Positions 25,837 to 36,228 of a stretch of 64,000 nt of DNA are shown one piece after another (position 1 is the first letter of the stretch; each line of letters starts with the position of its first letter). A model generated the notes under the pieces. It saw only the letters and a list, made by a program, of their open reading frames with translations. It was not told the origin of the DNA and ran no database searches. This stretch comes from Collibacillus ludicampi (GTDB lineage: Bacteria; Bacillota; Bacilli; Tumebacillales; BOQE01): the NCBI RefSeq assembly GCF_023705585.1, contig NZ_BOQE01000001.1, positions 248,001 through 312,000 on the forward strand, read 5' to 3'. A program made the position numbers and the translations under genes.

Positions 25837-25849
25837 TTCCAACCAAGGT

Positions 25850-26980
25850 TTATTCGAGAAAATCCTTTAAGCGTTTGCTTCGGCTTGGATGCCGCAATTT
25901 ACGCAACGCTTTTGCTTCAATTTGACGGATGCGTTCTCGTGTCACACCAAAAACTTTACCTACTTCTTCAAGTGTACGTGTACGTCCGTCATCGAGGCCA
26001 AAACGGAGTCGAAGAACGTTCTCTTCACGTTCAGTTAACGTATCTAAAACATCTTCGAGTTGCTCTTTCAACAACTCGTAAGCGGCAGCATCCGCCGGTG
26101 CAAGCGCATCCTGATCTTCGATGAAGTCACCCAAATGGGAATCGTCTTCTTCGCCGATCGGTGTTTCAAGAGAAACTGGCTCTTGTGCGATTTTCATGAT
26201 TTCCCTCACTTTATCGGGACTCATATCCATCTCGGCAGCAATTTCTTCCGGGGTAGGTTCACGCCCTAACTCTTGCAGGAGTTGACGCGAGATGCGAATC
26301 AATTTGTTAATGGTCTCCACCATGTGCACGGGAATCCGAATCGTACGAGCCTGATCGGCGATTGCACGCGTGATCGCTTGACGAATCCACCATGTGGCAT
26401 ACGTACTGAATTTATAGCCTTTCTGATAATCGAATTTCTCGACCGCTTTGATCAAACCCATGTTACCCTCTTGAATGAGATCAAGAAACAACATACCGCG
26501 TCCAACATACCGTTTCGCGATACTTACAACGAGACGAAGGTTCGCTTCAGCCAAGCGTCGTTTCGCTTCCTCGTCGCCTTGCTCGATACGCTTCGCTAAC
26601 TCGATCTCCTCTTCGGCAGAGAGAAGAGGTACGCGTCCGATTTCTTTCAAGTACATGCGGACGGGGTCATTGATCTTAACGCCCGGTGGAACCGAAAGAT
26701 CATCCAAATCAAAATCCTCATCGTCTTCGACATGTGGATGTGCGTCTTCATCGTCATCTTCGACGATATCCTCCGACTCATTCATGACTTCAATGCCCTG
26801 TTCAGACAGGTACTCAAAAAATTCATCGATTTGATCCGGGTCCTGGTCAAAAACAGAAAGTTTATCCATGATCTCATTATAAGTGAGAATTCCTCGTTTT
26901 TTTCCTGTTTCAATCAGCTCTTGTTTTACTTGCTCGATCGTCATTTCTTTCGTTTCTCCATCTTTCACTTTTTTTGCCAT
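25850..26980 (-). CDS. rpoD: Housekeeping RNA polymerase sigma factor SigA
   Basis: A 376-residue primary sigma-70 factor. Region 1.1 ([20 protein letters not shown]) is followed by an acidic linker ([20 protein letters not shown]), region 1.2 ([20 protein letters not shown]), region 2 ([40 protein letters not shown]), region 3 and the region 4.2 [23 protein letters not shown]. The length and acidic stretch match SigA of Bacillales. A GAAAGGAGGGGG site precedes the ATG. It lies 33 nt behind dnaG, forming the standard macromolecular-synthesis operon (without rpsU, which is 18 kb away). Confidence 0.98.
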   Translation of the reverse strand: MAKKVKDGETKEMTIEQVKQELIETGKKRGILTYNEIMDKLSVFDQDPDQIDEFFEYLSEQGIEVMNESEDIVEDDDEDAHPHVEDDEDFDLDDLSVPPGVKINDPVRMYLKEIGRVPLLSAEEEIELAKRIEQGDEEAKRRLAEANLRLVVSIAKRYVGRGMLFLDLIQEGNMGLIKAVEKFDYQKGYKFSTYATWWIRQAITRAIADQARTIRIPVHMVETINKLIRISRQLLQELGREPTPEEIAAEMDMSPDKVREIMKIAQEPVSLETPIGEEDDSHLGDFIEDQDALAPADAAAYELLKEQLEDVLDTLTEREENVLRLRFGLDDGRTRTLEEVGKVFGVTRERIRQIEAKALRKLRHPSRSKRLKDFLE

Positions 26981-27013
26981 GCCGACCCCCTCCTTTCAAA
27001 AAGCATAAAAGAT

Positions 27014-28849
27014 CTATCGTAAGACTGCTCGCAACTGAAGTTGTTCCTGTTGCAAAGCGCGTAAAAGAGCATAATCTCCATTCCGCAAGGCTTCTTCCAT
27101 TTCGCGTGGTATTTCTTTCAGTCGTTTTTCAAACGGATAACGGCGAATACATTGAATGTATTCTTCCACCAATCCAGGTCGCATATCAAGATTTTCAGCT
27201 TCAACAACCAATTCTGATGCCAGCTGTATTAAGACCGGATCGTCCAATTGCGCGATAAACAACGCCGGATTTGGTTTCTCATTCTCACCATAAAAATGAT
27301 ACAAATGAATGGCAAGTGCAGCATGTTCATCCACAGAAAATTCGTCGACAAGAGTCTCTTGAACTTGTCTAGCCGCCCCTTCATCGATTAACATATAACT
27401 TAGAAGCTTTCGTTCAGCTTCCAAATGTGCCGGGAGTGGCAATTTGCTCTGTAAGGATTCCTTTACGACCTGTTTCCCATTATCTCTATTAGTATTCCAC
27501 ATTCTAGGTGGAATATCCCCGTTTTTCCGGGTTTTAAGGCTTTTTGTGGCGACTTCGACCTCCATACTAAGTGATTCAAGAGAAACATCGAATTCTCCTG
27601 CCAACTGACGCAAATATGATTCTCTTTCTACTGGGCTTTTTAATTCAGAAATGATACGGACGGCTTCCGTCAAGAAGCGAATCCGTCCCTCTTGTGTCGA
27701 TAATTGGCTTTCTTCACGCAGTTTCTGTAGCTTGAAAGAAGTGACCGACATTGATCGGTCGCGAATCATGCGCTCGAAAGCTTCGTAACCATGTTTCCGT
27801 ATGAATTCGTCGGGATCCAGTCCGTCAGGGAGAACGACTACACGTGCGCTTCCCCCTGTTTCTTTGATCACCTCTGAGCTCCTTAGAGCTGCGTTTTGAC
27901 CTGCACGATCACCGTCATACACCATGACGATTTCTTCCGCGTTACGGTTCAAAAGCCGTGCTTGATCAGGTGTTAATGCCGTTCCCAGGGCTGCTACTAC
28001 GTTTTCAACTCCAGCCTGATATGCTACAATTACATCCATATAGCCTTCTAAAAGAACTGCCTGTTTTGTCTGACGTATCGCATTACGGGCACGATGAAAA
28101 TTGTATAGATGACGTCCTTTATGAAACAGAACGGTTTCCGGGGTATTTAAATACTTGGGGTGCGATTCGTCCATCACCCTGCCGCCAAAGCCTACAACAC
28201 GTCCTTGCGCGTCTTGAATCGGAAACATGACCCGATTGCGAAATTTATCATAGTAACGGCTCGGATCTGTCTGGCTTTTGGAGAGCAAGCCCGCTTCTTC
28301 CAAAAAATCTTCGGAAAAACCGCGTTTTGTTAGAAAACGAAGGAGTACATCCCAAGCGCTCGGTGCATAACCGAGCTGGAACCGTTCAATCGTGCCGGGA
28401 GTTAACCCTCTCCCTTTAAGATATTCAAGAGCTGGCTCTCCCACTTTCGTATTCATCAAAATATGATGATAATATTTAGCAGCCAGGTCATTCGCCGCGA
28501 ACAGCTTCTTTCGCCGTACCGCTTCTTCAGACTCTTCATCCACCACTTCCTCGTACGGGATATGGATGCCGGCTCGCCCCGCGAAATGTGTGACTGCTTC
28601 TACAAAGGAAACATTCTCAATTAACATATAAAATGAAAACACATTTCCACCAACGCCGCAGCCAAAGCAATGGAAAATCTGTTTATCCGGTGACACAGAA
28701 AACGAAGGAGTTTTTTCCGAGTGAAAGGGACACAGCCCAACAAATGATCGCCCCGTTCGTTTTAATGAAACATATTCGGAAACAACATCAACGATGTCAA
28801 AGTGCTGGCGAACGTTCTCGATCACCTCATCCGGAATTCTTCTCCACAT
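27014..28849 (-). CDS. dnaG: DNA primase
   Basis: A 611-residue primase that lays RNA primers at the replication fork. The N-terminal CHC2 zinc finger is CPFHSEKTPSF with HCFGCG. The Toprim core has VLLEGYMDVIVAYQAG and VMVYDGDRAGQNA, and a C-terminal DnaB-binding helical domain ends the protein. The ATG at 28849 gives the canonical MWRRIPDEVIENVRQHFDIV start; GAAAGG lies 11 nt upstream. A TTG-initiated form from 28915 is possible but less likely, because the strong ribosome site there fits a 14-codon leader ORF in another frame. Confidence 0.97.
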   Translation of the reverse strand: MWRRIPDEVIENVRQHFDIVDVVSEYVSLKRTGRSFVGLCPFHSEKTPSFSVSPDKQIFHCFGCGVGGNVFSFYMLIENVSFVEAVTHFAGRAGIHIPYEEVVDEESEEAVRRKKLFAANDLAAKYYHHILMNTKVGEPALEYLKGRGLTPGTIERFQLGYAPSAWDVLLRFLTKRGFSEDFLEEAGLLSKSQTDPSRYYDKFRNRVMFPIQDAQGRVVGFGGRVMDESHPKYLNTPETVLFHKGRHLYNFHRARNAIRQTKQAVLLEGYMDVIVAYQAGVENVVAALGTALTPDQARLLNRNAEEIVMVYDGDRAGQNAALRSSEVIKETGGSARVVVLPDGLDPDEFIRKHGYEAFERMIRDRSMSVTSFKLQKLREESQLSTQEGRIRFLTEAVRIISELKSPVERESYLRQLAGEFDVSLESLSMEVEVATKSLKTRKNGDIPPRMWNTNRDNGKQVVKESLQSKLPLPAHLEAERKLLSYMLIDEGAARQVQETLVDEFSVDEHAALAIHLYHFYGENEKPNPALFIAQLDDPVLIQLASELVVEAENLDMRPGLVEEYIQCIRRYPFEKRLKEIPREMEEALRNGDYALLRALQQEQLQLRAVLR

Positions 28850-28865
28850 CCCGACATCACCTTTC

Positions 28866-28910
28866 TTATGTGAAGTCAGAGCGTTGAGTAATCTTAATTC
28901 GCCAATGCAT
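28866..28910 (-). CDS. 14-residue leader ORF upstream of dnaG
   Basis: ATG CAT TGG starts 6 nt after an AGAAGGAG ribosome site that is better than the one of dnaG itself. The peptide is MHWRIKITQRSDFT. Its TAA lies directly in front of the GAAAGG site of dnaG, 16 nt before the dnaG ATG. This arrangement would couple dnaG translation to the leader. Confidence 0.4.
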   Translation of the reverse strand: MHWRIKITQRSDFT

Positions 28911-28915
28911 TTCAA

Positions 28916-29189
28916 TCTCCTTCTCGCACGTTAAATTATTTTCTAATCAACTTTTTGCAAATAAATTGACATTGATGTATTCTACAAACAGGAACAAAAT
29001 CCTTCTCCTTCAAAAAAACTTATGACCTCGTTTGACGAAAATCGACAAACTTCCCGAAAAAGGAAGCGTTATGTCCTCAGTATTGCCGACATTCGTGTAC
29101 ATTCAATCCGATAACGTTAGAATCCATGAAGACGCATCATCTTATTTGTACGCACTTCTTTGGAAAAAATCCCTTGATTTTATGATTTA
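28916..29189. other. Intergenic stretch between dnaG and ppdK
   Basis: No gene seen. It must contain the promoter of the dnaG-rpoD operon on the minus strand; a TTGCAA..TAATTT pair with 16-bp spacing just before the leader ORF is a weak candidate. Confidence 0.35.
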
Positions 29190-29220
29190 CAAAAAAAGCC
29201 TCGATTTCTAAATCGAGGCC
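29190..29220 (-). terminator. Terminator of the ccpN-ppsR-ppdK operon
   Basis: Minus-strand GGCCTCGATTT-AG-AAATCGAGGC followed by TTTTTTTG, 15 nt after the ppdK stop. Confidence 0.9.
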
Positions 29221-29234
29221 GTAAATACCATTCT

Positions 29235-31877
29235 TTACCCATGCAGGATTGTCGCCTGTGCCGCTGCCAAACGGGCCAAAGGTACGCGAAATGGAGAACA
29301 CGAAACATAGTCGAGACCGATTTGATAGCAACATTCTATGGAGCTTTTTTCTCCACCGTGTTCTCCGCAAATCCCCAGCTTGATATCCGATTTAACCGCT
29401 CTCCCTAATTCGGTAGCCATCTGAATCAATTTCCCAACTCCATGGCGGTCGAGCACTTCAAACGGGTTATCCGGTAAAATCTTGTGTTGCACATACTTAT
29501 GCAGAAATTTCCCTTCCGCATCATCCCTTGAGAAGCCATAGGTCGTTTGTGTCAAATCGTTCGTTCCGAAGGAAAAGAAATCGGCCTCGGCAGCAATTTC
29601 ATCAGCCGTAAGCGCAGCCCTGGGAATCTCGATCATCGTGCCGATGGGGCATACGACGGGATGGCCTGTTTCTTCCCTAACCTGTGCTGCCACTTGTAGA
29701 ACAAGATCACGCATGGCCTTTAACTCATTCACATGGCCTACCAGCGGAATCATCACTTCGGGACGAACATCCAAACCTTCCTGTTGTAATTTCACCGTCG
29801 CTTGAAAAATTGCCTTGACTTGCATCGCATAGATTTCCGGAAAAGTCATTCCCAATCTGCATCCACGATGGCCCAGCATCGGATTGAATTCCTGAAGGGC
29901 ACGAACTTTACGTAACAAGTTCTCCTTCTGCCTGATCGTTCTGGGATCCTCACCCGACAGCCTCATCTGTGTCAACTCTACGATCAAACTTTCCATATTC
30001 GGCAGGAATTCATGTAGCGGCGGATCCAGAAGGCGAATCGTAACGGGAAGCCCCTCCATCTCCCTCAAAATCCCTTCAAAATCCCGCTGTTGCATCGGCA
30101 AAAGTTTCTCCAATGCTTCCGTACGTTCTTCTTCCGTTTCCGCTAAAATCATCTCCTGAACAATGGGAACGCGCTCAGGCTCCATGAACATATGTTCCGT
30201 TCGGCATAAGCCGATACCTTGCGCACCGAAGGCACGCGCTTTGGCCGCATCTTCCGGATTGTCTGCGTTGGCGCGCACCTCCATCTTCCGAACCTCGTCC
30301 GCCCATGTAAGCAACTGCTGAAATTCAGCAGACAGCTCCGGATCGATAAGCGGGACAGCTCCGCGTAACACGCGTCCCGTTCCCCCATCGATCGAGATGA
30401 GATCCCCTTCATGAATGGTTTCTTCTCTTATCGTACATTCTTTTTTCCGCAGATCAATTCTGATCATTTCGCATCCGCAAATACAAGGTTTTCCCATTCC
30501 TCTCGCCACGACGGCCGCATGGGAGGTCATTCCTCCGCGAGATGTGATAATTCCCTGAGCAGCCAATATCCCGTGGATATCTTCCGGCGTCGTTTCCGGT
30601 CTTACAAGGATTACACGCTTTCCTTCAGAAGCCCATCGTTCAGCCGTGTCTGCATCGAAGACCACGTGACCGGAAGCCGCCCCCGGAGAAGCTGGCAGTC
30701 CTTTCGCGAGTACGTCGAGCTTTGCAGCGGGATCGATGCGCCGGTGTAACAATTGATCCAATGAATGGGGATCAATGCGCATGATCGCTTCTTCTTTGTT
30801 AATAATCTGTTCCTTGACCAGATCGACCGCAATTTTGACAGCGGCATGCGCCGTACGTTTTCCGTTTCTCGTCTGTAAAATGAAAAGCCGCCCGCGTTCT
30901 ACAGTAAACTCAATATCCTGCATATCCTTGTAATGCTTCTCCAGCAATTCGGCAATCTTTGTAAACTGACTATAAATGTCTGGCATCCTCTCGCGCAAAG
31001 CATGTATCGGTTGTGGCGTGCGAATACCGGCCACTACATCCTCTCCCTGCGCCCGAACGAGAAACTCACCGAACAATTCCTTTTCTCCCGTCGAAGGATT
31101 ACGCGTGAAAGCAACCCCTGTCCCTGAGTCATCCCCCATATTGCCAAAGACCATCATCTGGACATTAACGGCGGTGCCTAAATCATCCGGAATCTTATGA
31201 ATGCGGCGATAAACTATCGCCCGCTGGTTGTTCCAAGATTGAAAAACCGCCTGGATCGCACGCATCAGTTGTTCGCGGGGATCCTGCGGAAAATCTGCAC
31301 GCGTGTGCTTTTTGACCAAAGCTTTGTAGGCCTGAATAACCTCTTTCCAATGTTCCTCCCGTAACTCGGGATCCTGCGTAAACCCGTAGTGTTCTTTCAC
31401 TTCATCAAGAATGTGCTCAAAGTGGAAATGATCGATCCCGAGAACCACACTTCCAAACATTTGAAGAAAACGACGATAACAGTCATAAGCAAAACGAGGG
31501 TTAGCTGTCAACGACGCGAGACCTTCCACCGTCTCGTCATTTAATCCGAGATTGAGGACTGTATCCATCATCCCCGGCATGGAATAGACCGAGCCTGAAC
31601 GAACCGAGACTAACAAAGGGTTTTGTACAGAACCGAGCTTCTTGCCGGTACGACGTTCAAGTTCCGCAAGCCCCTGCTCGATTTGCTCCTTCATCGTGTT
31701 TGTAAGCGTACGACCTGCCCGGTAATATTCGTTACATGCAGTCGTCGTTACGGTAAAGCCTGGAGGGACAGGCAGCCCGGCCCGCGTCATCTCTGCCAGG
31801 TTTGCCCCTTTCCCGCCCAGAATATTTTTCATATCCGCACGACCCTCTTCGAAAAGATAGACATATTTTGTGGTCAT
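29235..31877 (-). CDS. ppdK: Pyruvate, phosphate dikinase
   Basis: An 880-residue enzyme that interconverts pyruvate + ATP + Pi with phosphoenolpyruvate + AMP + PPi. The N-terminal ATP-grasp domain begins YVYLFEEGRADMKNILGGKG. The swivelling domain has the phospho-His loop GGMTSHAAVVARGMGKPC with the nearby regulatory Thr. The C-terminal PEP/pyruvate TIM barrel has GLCRTEHMF and FGTNDLTQTTYGFSRDD. The start overlaps the ppsR stop by one base (TGATG). Its regulator PpsR and CcpN are encoded just upstream, so carbon flux between PEP and pyruvate is controlled at both activity and transcription level. Confidence 0.97.
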   Translation of the reverse strand: MTTKYVYLFEEGRADMKNILGGKGANLAEMTRAGLPVPPGFTVTTTACNEYYRAGRTLTNTMKEQIEQGLAELERRTGKKLGSVQNPLLVSVRSGSVYSMPGMMDTVLNLGLNDETVEGLASLTANPRFAYDCYRRFLQMFGSVVLGIDHFHFEHILDEVKEHYGFTQDPELREEHWKEVIQAYKALVKKHTRADFPQDPREQLMRAIQAVFQSWNNQRAIVYRRIHKIPDDLGTAVNVQMMVFGNMGDDSGTGVAFTRNPSTGEKELFGEFLVRAQGEDVVAGIRTPQPIHALRERMPDIYSQFTKIAELLEKHYKDMQDIEFTVERGRLFILQTRNGKRTAHAAVKIAVDLVKEQIINKEEAIMRIDPHSLDQLLHRRIDPAAKLDVLAKGLPASPGAASGHVVFDADTAERWASEGKRVILVRPETTPEDIHGILAAQGIITSRGGMTSHAAVVARGMGKPCICGCEMIRIDLRKKECTIREETIHEGDLISIDGGTGRVLRGAVPLIDPELSAEFQQLLTWADEVRKMEVRANADNPEDAAKARAFGAQGIGLCRTEHMFMEPERVPIVQEMILAETEEERTEALEKLLPMQQRDFEGILREMEGLPVTIRLLDPPLHEFLPNMESLIVELTQMRLSGEDPRTIRQKENLLRKVRALQEFNPMLGHRGCRLGMTFPEIYAMQVKAIFQATVKLQQEGLDVRPEVMIPLVGHVNELKAMRDLVLQVAAQVREETGHPVVCPIGTMIEIPRAALTADEIAAEADFFSFGTNDLTQTTYGFSRDDAEGKFLHKYVQHKILPDNPFEVLDRHGVGKLIQMATELGRAVKSDIKLGICGEHGGEKSSIECCYQIGLDYVSCSPFRVPLARLAAAQATILHG

Positions 31878-32692
31878 CAGCCTCGTCCCCCACGTTTAAT
31901 GAGATCCATGACGATATTTGCCGTTTCTTCCACCGCTTTATTCGATACATCAATGACCGCACATCCGAGTTTCCGGTGCACCTTGTCGGCAAAATCGAGT
32001 TCGTACAAGATACGGTCAAATGCGGCGTAATTTGCCTGTGCGCGCAATCCCAGAGATTTCAAACGTTCTGTACGAATTAAATTGAGTTCATTCGGCGAAA
32101 TGGTTAAACCGATCACCTTTTTTGAAGATACTTGAAATAATTCGTCAGGCGGTTCTACCTCTGGTACAAGAGGAACATTTGCTACTTTCAAGCGTTTATG
32201 AGCCAGATACATGGAAAGCGGTGTCTTCGATGTACGCGAAACGCCCACCAGAACGACATCCGCTCGCAAGATTCCCCTCGGGTCTCTCCCGTCATCGTAC
32301 TTCACCGCGAATTCGATGGCTTCCACCCGTCTAAAATATTCATCGTCCAACTGATGCAAGAGTCCCGGACGAAGTTTTGGTTCCATCTTATAGACCTCAT
32401 GAAACGCGTCCATCATGGGACCCAAGATATCGACAGCACGAACACTCTGGCGTGCCGCCTCTTCAATCAAAAACTTCCGCAGATCGGGGAGAACGAGGGT
32501 AAACGCAATCATACTTTGATTTTCCTGTGCGGCCGTCACTACCTCAGCGATCGCTTCCTTATCATCCACATAAGAAATTCGCCGGATTTCCACACGACCA
32601 CCGTCGAATTGGCTGGCGGCTGCACGTACAACAAATTCTGCTGTTTCTCCCACGGAGTCTGACACCACGTAGACGATGGGTATATCTTTCAC
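31877..32692 (-). CDS. ppsR: PPDK regulatory protein (bifunctional kinase/pyrophosphorylase, DUF299)
   Basis: A 271-residue DUF299 protein (YqfL). Members phosphorylate a Thr next to the catalytic His of PPDK or PEP synthase using ADP, and remove it by phosphorolysis. It starts [20 protein letters not shown]; the nucleotide loop is [18 protein letters not shown]; the late [16 protein letters not shown] is typical. It is directly coupled to ppdK, its obvious target. The same ccpN-yqfL pair occurs in Bacillus, where ppdK itself is usually elsewhere. Confidence 0.94.
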   Translation of the reverse strand: MKDIPIVYVVSDSVGETAEFVVRAAASQFDGGRVEIRRISYVDDKEAIAEVVTAAQENQSMIAFTLVLPDLRKFLIEEAARQSVRAVDILGPMMDAFHEVYKMEPKLRPGLLHQLDDEYFRRVEAIEFAVKYDDGRDPRGILRADVVLVGVSRTSKTPLSMYLAHKRLKVANVPLVPEVEPPDELFQVSSKKVIGLTISPNELNLIRTERLKSLGLRAQANYAAFDRILYELDFADKVHRKLGCAVIDVSNKAVEETANIVMDLIKRGGRG

Positions 32693-32712
32693 TCGCTTCC
32701 AAACCTCCTGTT

Positions 32713-33363
32713 CTACACATCTCGATTCGAACCGAGTTCCACGAAGATGCGTGCGATTGTCGTTTTCGTAAAGCGCCCGATTACTTCATATTGTTTCTTG
32801 GCGGCATCGATCACTTTGATCACAGGCATTGAGTCGATTTGGTAATCGATTAATTTTTTCGCCGCATCATAGACCGTTTCATCCGGTTCAACCGTCACGA
32901 TATTCGGCATACGCGTCATCGCCAGTGAAACAGGGACCTCATGCATGTTTTGGTTGCCGATCGCCACTTTCAATACATCTTTACGGGAGAGCGTTCCGGC
33001 AAGGATCCCGTGTTCCTTTACTACATAGAGGTTTCCTACGTCTTCAAGAAACATCGTCACAACGGCATCATAAACGGATGTACTTTCTTCAACCACTACG
33101 GGGACTGATTTATAATCACGAACAAGCATCTTACGCAACTGGTCACCAAAAATTTCGCCTGGTTTCTTGCCTACATAAAAATAACCGACACGAGGACGCG
33201 CTTCCAGGAAACCGGCCATCGTTAAAATCGTTAGATCCGGACGTAATGTCGCACGTGTCAGATTCAGCTTCTCTGCAATCTGTTCACCTGTGATGGGACC
33301 CTCTTTGCGAACAATATCCAAAATTTGTTCCTGACGAGCTGTGAGTTCGATGGTTTTCACCAC
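32713..33363 (-). CDS. ccpN: CcpN-type transcriptional repressor (HTH + two CBS domains)
   Basis: A 216-residue regulator (YqzB/CcpN). The N-terminal winged HTH is [40 protein letters not shown]; two CBS domains follow ([19 protein letters not shown] and [20 protein letters not shown]). In Bacillus subtilis CcpN represses gluconeogenic gapB and pckA under glycolytic conditions. Here it heads an operon with ppsR and ppdK. The start is GTG at the AAGGTGG site. A strong TATAAT-containing region lies about 70 nt upstream. Confidence 0.93.
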   Translation of the reverse strand: MVKTIELTARQEQILDIVRKEGPITGEQIAEKLNLTRATLRPDLTILTMAGFLEARPRVGYFYVGKKPGEIFGDQLRKMLVRDYKSVPVVVEESTSVYDAVVTMFLEDVGNLYVVKEHGILAGTLSRKDVLKVAIGNQNMHEVPVSLAMTRMPNIVTVEPDETVYDAAKKLIDYQIDSMPVIKVIDAAKKQYEVIGRFTKTTIARIFVELGSNRDV

Positions 33364-33452
33364 CTTACTTGAAATGTGTTATACTTTTTTGAATGATCTC
33401 CTCTATAGTATAGTATATTATACATGCAATACCGCAACAATTTTGTTCCGAA

Positions 33453-33481
33453 TTGAATGTGGACATCGGACACGTTACAAT
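33453..33481 (+). promoter_or_regulatory. Sigma-A promoter of lgt
   Basis: TTGAAT (33453-33458) and TACAAT (33476-33481) with a 17-bp spacer, about 35 bp upstream of the lgt start. It also argues against a longer lgt frame from 33453. Confidence 0.6.
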
Positions 33482-33515
33482 ATACACGACCCGACATAAG
33501 GAGGCAGGATTCACC

Positions 33516-34313
33516 ATGCACGTGATTCTTTTTCACATAGGCTCATTTGAAGTGCGATCCTACGGTGTGGTCGTGGCACTCTCTATCCTTCTCGGTCTCG
33601 GAGTTGCCACCTACTTCGCTCGCCAAGCGGGTAGGTACGTGGATCACGTATCGGGGATGGCCATTTACGCGGTGATCGGTGCTATTCTCGGGGCTCGCGT
33701 ATGGCAAGTGCTTTTTTTCGACTGGAGTTATTATTCCGAACACCTCTCGGAAATTTTCATGATCTGGAATGGCGGCATGTCCATTCAAGGCGGTTTGGTC
33801 GGCGGGTTTGTCGGCGGCGCTCTATACACTTGGCGATACAAGATTCCATTTTGGGACTTCGCGGATATCGTTTCCCCGGGCATTATCCTCGGGCAAAGCG
33901 TCGGACGTATCGCTTGCCTTTTAAACGGTGACGCGTTCGGCAGCCCGACAGGAGGCAATTTTGGGCTTGTGTATCCACCGGGCACATTCGCCTATGACAC
34001 ATATCAATCACAGCCCCTTTGGCCCGCGGAAGTGTGGGAGGGACAATGGGATGTTGTCGTTTTTGCTTTGCTTCTGATTCTCAAACAGCGTTCATGGCCG
34101 ACGGGATACATATTTCTCTTTTACAATATTCTCTATTCAACAGGTAGATTGTTACTCGAATTCCTGCGTGGCGACACCCCGCGCTTCGCGGGGCTGACCG
34201 CCGCACAATGGACGAGCCTCGCTGTGATCGCGCTCTCGTTCATACTTCTCATCTATCTGCGCATGAGACCCGCTCGCCGCGGGGAACAGTCTCAAGAGCC
34301 GCTCTCTTCATAA
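33516..34313 (+). CDS. lgt: Prolipoprotein diacylglyceryl transferase
   Basis: A 265-residue integral membrane enzyme that transfers diacylglycerol from phosphatidylglycerol to the lipobox Cys of prolipoproteins. It has seven hydrophobic segments, the N-terminal FEVRSYGVVVALSILLGL, the GGMSIQGGLVGGF loop and the signature GQSVGRIACLLNGDAFGSPT. The usual RHPxQLYE box is modified (SQPLWPAEVWEG). The ATG at 33516 has AAGGAGGCAGGATTCACC upstream. Single gene between ccpN (divergent) and glyS (convergent). OppA and the YhcN-like lipoprotein are potential substrates in this window. Confidence 0.93.
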   Translation: MHVILFHIGSFEVRSYGVVVALSILLGLGVATYFARQAGRYVDHVSGMAIYAVIGAILGARVWQVLFFDWSYYSEHLSEIFMIWNGGMSIQGGLVGGFVGGALYTWRYKIPFWDFADIVSPGIILGQSVGRIACLLNGDAFGSPTGGNFGLVYPPGTFAYDTYQSQPLWPAEVWEGQWDVVVFALLLILKQRSWPTGYIFLFYNILYSTGRLLLEFLRGDTPRFAGLTAAQWTSLAVIALSFILLIYLRMRPARRGEQSQEPLSS

Positions 34314-34319
34314 ATGGAC

Positions 34320-34352
34320 CGGGGGTACAACCAGGAATCTGGTGTACCCCCG
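34320..34352 (+). terminator. Hairpin terminator after lgt
   Basis: CGGGGGTACA and TGTACCCCCG form a 10-bp perfect stem 7 nt after the lgt stop. The following T stretch is weak (TTATAGTTGTT). Confidence 0.6.
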
Positions 34353-34412
34353 TTATAGTTGTTCAAAAAGTACGTGAACCATGGCGGGCGCATTTCTATT
34401 TTGAACACACTT

Positions 34413-35801
34413 TTAAAATTTCATTTTTTCCTCAATATATCCCTTTACCCGTTCGATCGGCATGCGCACTTGTTCCATTGAATCGCGGTCACGCACGGTG
34501 ACTTGACCATCTGTCTCCGAATCAAAGTCATATGTGATACAGAAAGGAGTACCGATTTCGTCTTGCCGGCGATATCGCTTACCGATCGAACCTGTCTCGT
34601 CAAAGTCACACATGAAGTGTTTCGCCAATTGTTCGTGGATCTTGCTTGCCGCATCCGACAATTTTTTCGAAAGAGGCAAGACGGCTGCCTTAAACGGAGC
34701 CAACGCCGGATGGAAATGAAGCACGGTCCGTTTGTCTCCCTCTCCAAGATCCTGTTCTTCATAAGCATCAATCAAGAATGCAAGAGTCACACGATCAGCG
34801 CCAAGCGAAGGTTCGATACAGTAAGGGATATATTTCTCATTGGTCACCGGATCGGTATAATGGAAATCTTCTCCGGAGAATTCCATATGGCGTTTCAAAT
34901 CGAAGTCGGTGCGATCGGCAACGCCCCAAAGCTCTCCCCAACCAAATGGAAATTTGTATTCAAAATCGGTCGTAGCATTTGAATAATGAGAAAGCTCTTC
35001 CTTTGAGTGATCACGCAAGCGGATATTTTCCGGTTTCATCCCCAAGTTGATAAGCCATTGATAACAGAAATCACGCCAATACTGGAACCATTCCAAATCC
35101 TCCCCTGGCTTGCAGAAGAATTCCAATTCCATTTGTTCAAATTCACGAGTGCGGAAAGTAAAATTGCCGGGTGTGATCTCATTACGGAAAGATTTCCCGA
35201 TTTGGCCGATCCCAAAAGGTATTTTTTTGCGCATGGTACGCTGGACGTTCTTAAAGTTTACAAAAATCCCCTGTGCCGTTTCCGGGCGGAGGAAAATTTC
35301 ATTCACTGAGGATTCAGTAACGCCTTGGAATGTTTTAAACATAAGATTGAATTGACGAATATCCGTGAAATCTTTTGAACCGCAGTCAGGGCAAGCGACA
35401 TCATGCTCTTTGATTAACTCCTGCATTTGTTCAAACGAAAGCCCGTCAACAACCATCTCGATCCCTTTTGCTGCAAGCGCTTCTTCGATCAATTTATCGG
35501 CGCGATGTCTCGCTTTGCACTGCTTGCAATCGATCATCGGGTCATTGAAATTTCCCACGTGACCGGATGCGACCCAGACTTGCCGATTCATGAGTATGGC
35601 TGCGTCAAGACCCACGTTATAAGGAGATTCCTGAATGAATTTTTTCCACCATGCTTTTTTCACATTGTTTTTCAATTCGACGCCAAGAGGTCCGTAATCC
35701 CATGTATTCGCTAGACCTCCGTAGATTTCCGAACCTGGGAAAATAAATCCCCGATGTTTCGCCAACGCTACGATCTGTTCCATACTTACACTCACAGTCA
35801 A
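34413..35801 (-). CDS. glyS: Glycyl-tRNA synthetase (single-chain, archaeal/eukaryal-type class II)
   Basis: A 462-residue class IIa synthetase of the dimeric alpha2 type, not the GlyQ/GlyS heterotetramer. It starts with [20 protein letters not shown] and [13 protein letters not shown] Zn-binding-like pair CKQC/CPDCG lies in the insertion, motif 2 is [20 protein letters not shown], motif 3 [10 protein letters not shown], and the anticodon-binding domain follows ([13 protein letters not shown]). The start is TTG at 35801 or GTG two codons on; GAAGGAG is close upstream. No T-box was recognised. The intergenic space to recO is filled by the palindromic repeat copy 2. Confidence 0.96.
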   Translation of the reverse strand: MTVSVSMEQIVALAKHRGFIFPGSEIYGGLANTWDYGPLGVELKNNVKKAWWKKFIQESPYNVGLDAAILMNRQVWVASGHVGNFNDPMIDCKQCKARHRADKLIEEALAAKGIEMVVDGLSFEQMQELIKEHDVACPDCGSKDFTDIRQFNLMFKTFQGVTESSVNEIFLRPETAQGIFVNFKNVQRTMRKKIPFGIGQIGKSFRNEITPGNFTFRTREFEQMELEFFCKPGEDLEWFQYWRDFCYQWLINLGMKPENIRLRDHSKEELSHYSNATTDFEYKFPFGWGELWGVADRTDFDLKRHMEFSGEDFHYTDPVTNEKYIPYCIEPSLGADRVTLAFLIDAYEEQDLGEGDKRTVLHFHPALAPFKAAVLPLSKKLSDAASKIHEQLAKHFMCDFDETGSIGKRYRRQDEIGTPFCITYDFDSETDGQVTVRDRDSMEQVRMPIERVKGYIEEKMKF

Positions 35802-35837
35802 TCGCTCCTTCTATGTATGCCCATCCAGATGATGAAT

Positions 35838-36180
35838 GTAGCCACCCATGCCACGTGGGCGGCGCCATCAGAGGATTAAAAGTTTCTTGTGCTGGAAGAG
35901 AGATTTAAGCTGCCTAATACAACGGAGTATCTTTTGTGTGGGTTGTATCGCTTTGCAGCGCAGAGGTGAGTTGAAGGTCGTTCCGCTTCCTTTATACCGT
36001 TAAGAGGCTTATGCTTTGCGCGTAATAGCGACCTTGGAGGTCGTCTTGCAACATTTGTTTATTATTCCATGCAAGACGACCTCCACGGAGCATGAGCGCA
36101 AAGCATATGCCTCAATGACAACCTTCATCGAACCCAAGCGCAAAGCGATACACCCACACAAGCACTCATTTTCAAGATAG
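35838..36180 (-). repeat. Nested palindromic intergenic repeat, copy 2 (most complete)
   Basis: Inverted relative to copies 1 and 4. Outer stem from GTATCGCTTTGC with GCAAAGCGATAC, middle stem TGCTTTGCGC (36012-36021) with GCGCAAAGCA (36096-36105), inner stem TGGAGGTCGTCTTGCA with TGCAAGACGACCTCCA. It ends with CAAGCACTCATTTTCAAGAT. Copy 3 shares the entire flank from GGCGGC.CATCAGAGGAT on. It lies between glyS and recO without touching either reading frame. Confidence 0.85.
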
Positions 36181-36228
36181 CATAGCAAACGAATGAATCT
36201 GGTGTCAATGTTGTCCTGCATCCGCCGC

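Noticed and set aside
35802-35870. Possible T-box upstream of glyS (GGGTGGCTAC)
   Set aside because: The T-box core AGGGTGGNACCGCG is not present, no antiterminator/terminator pair is visible, and the segment belongs to the end of the palindromic repeat.
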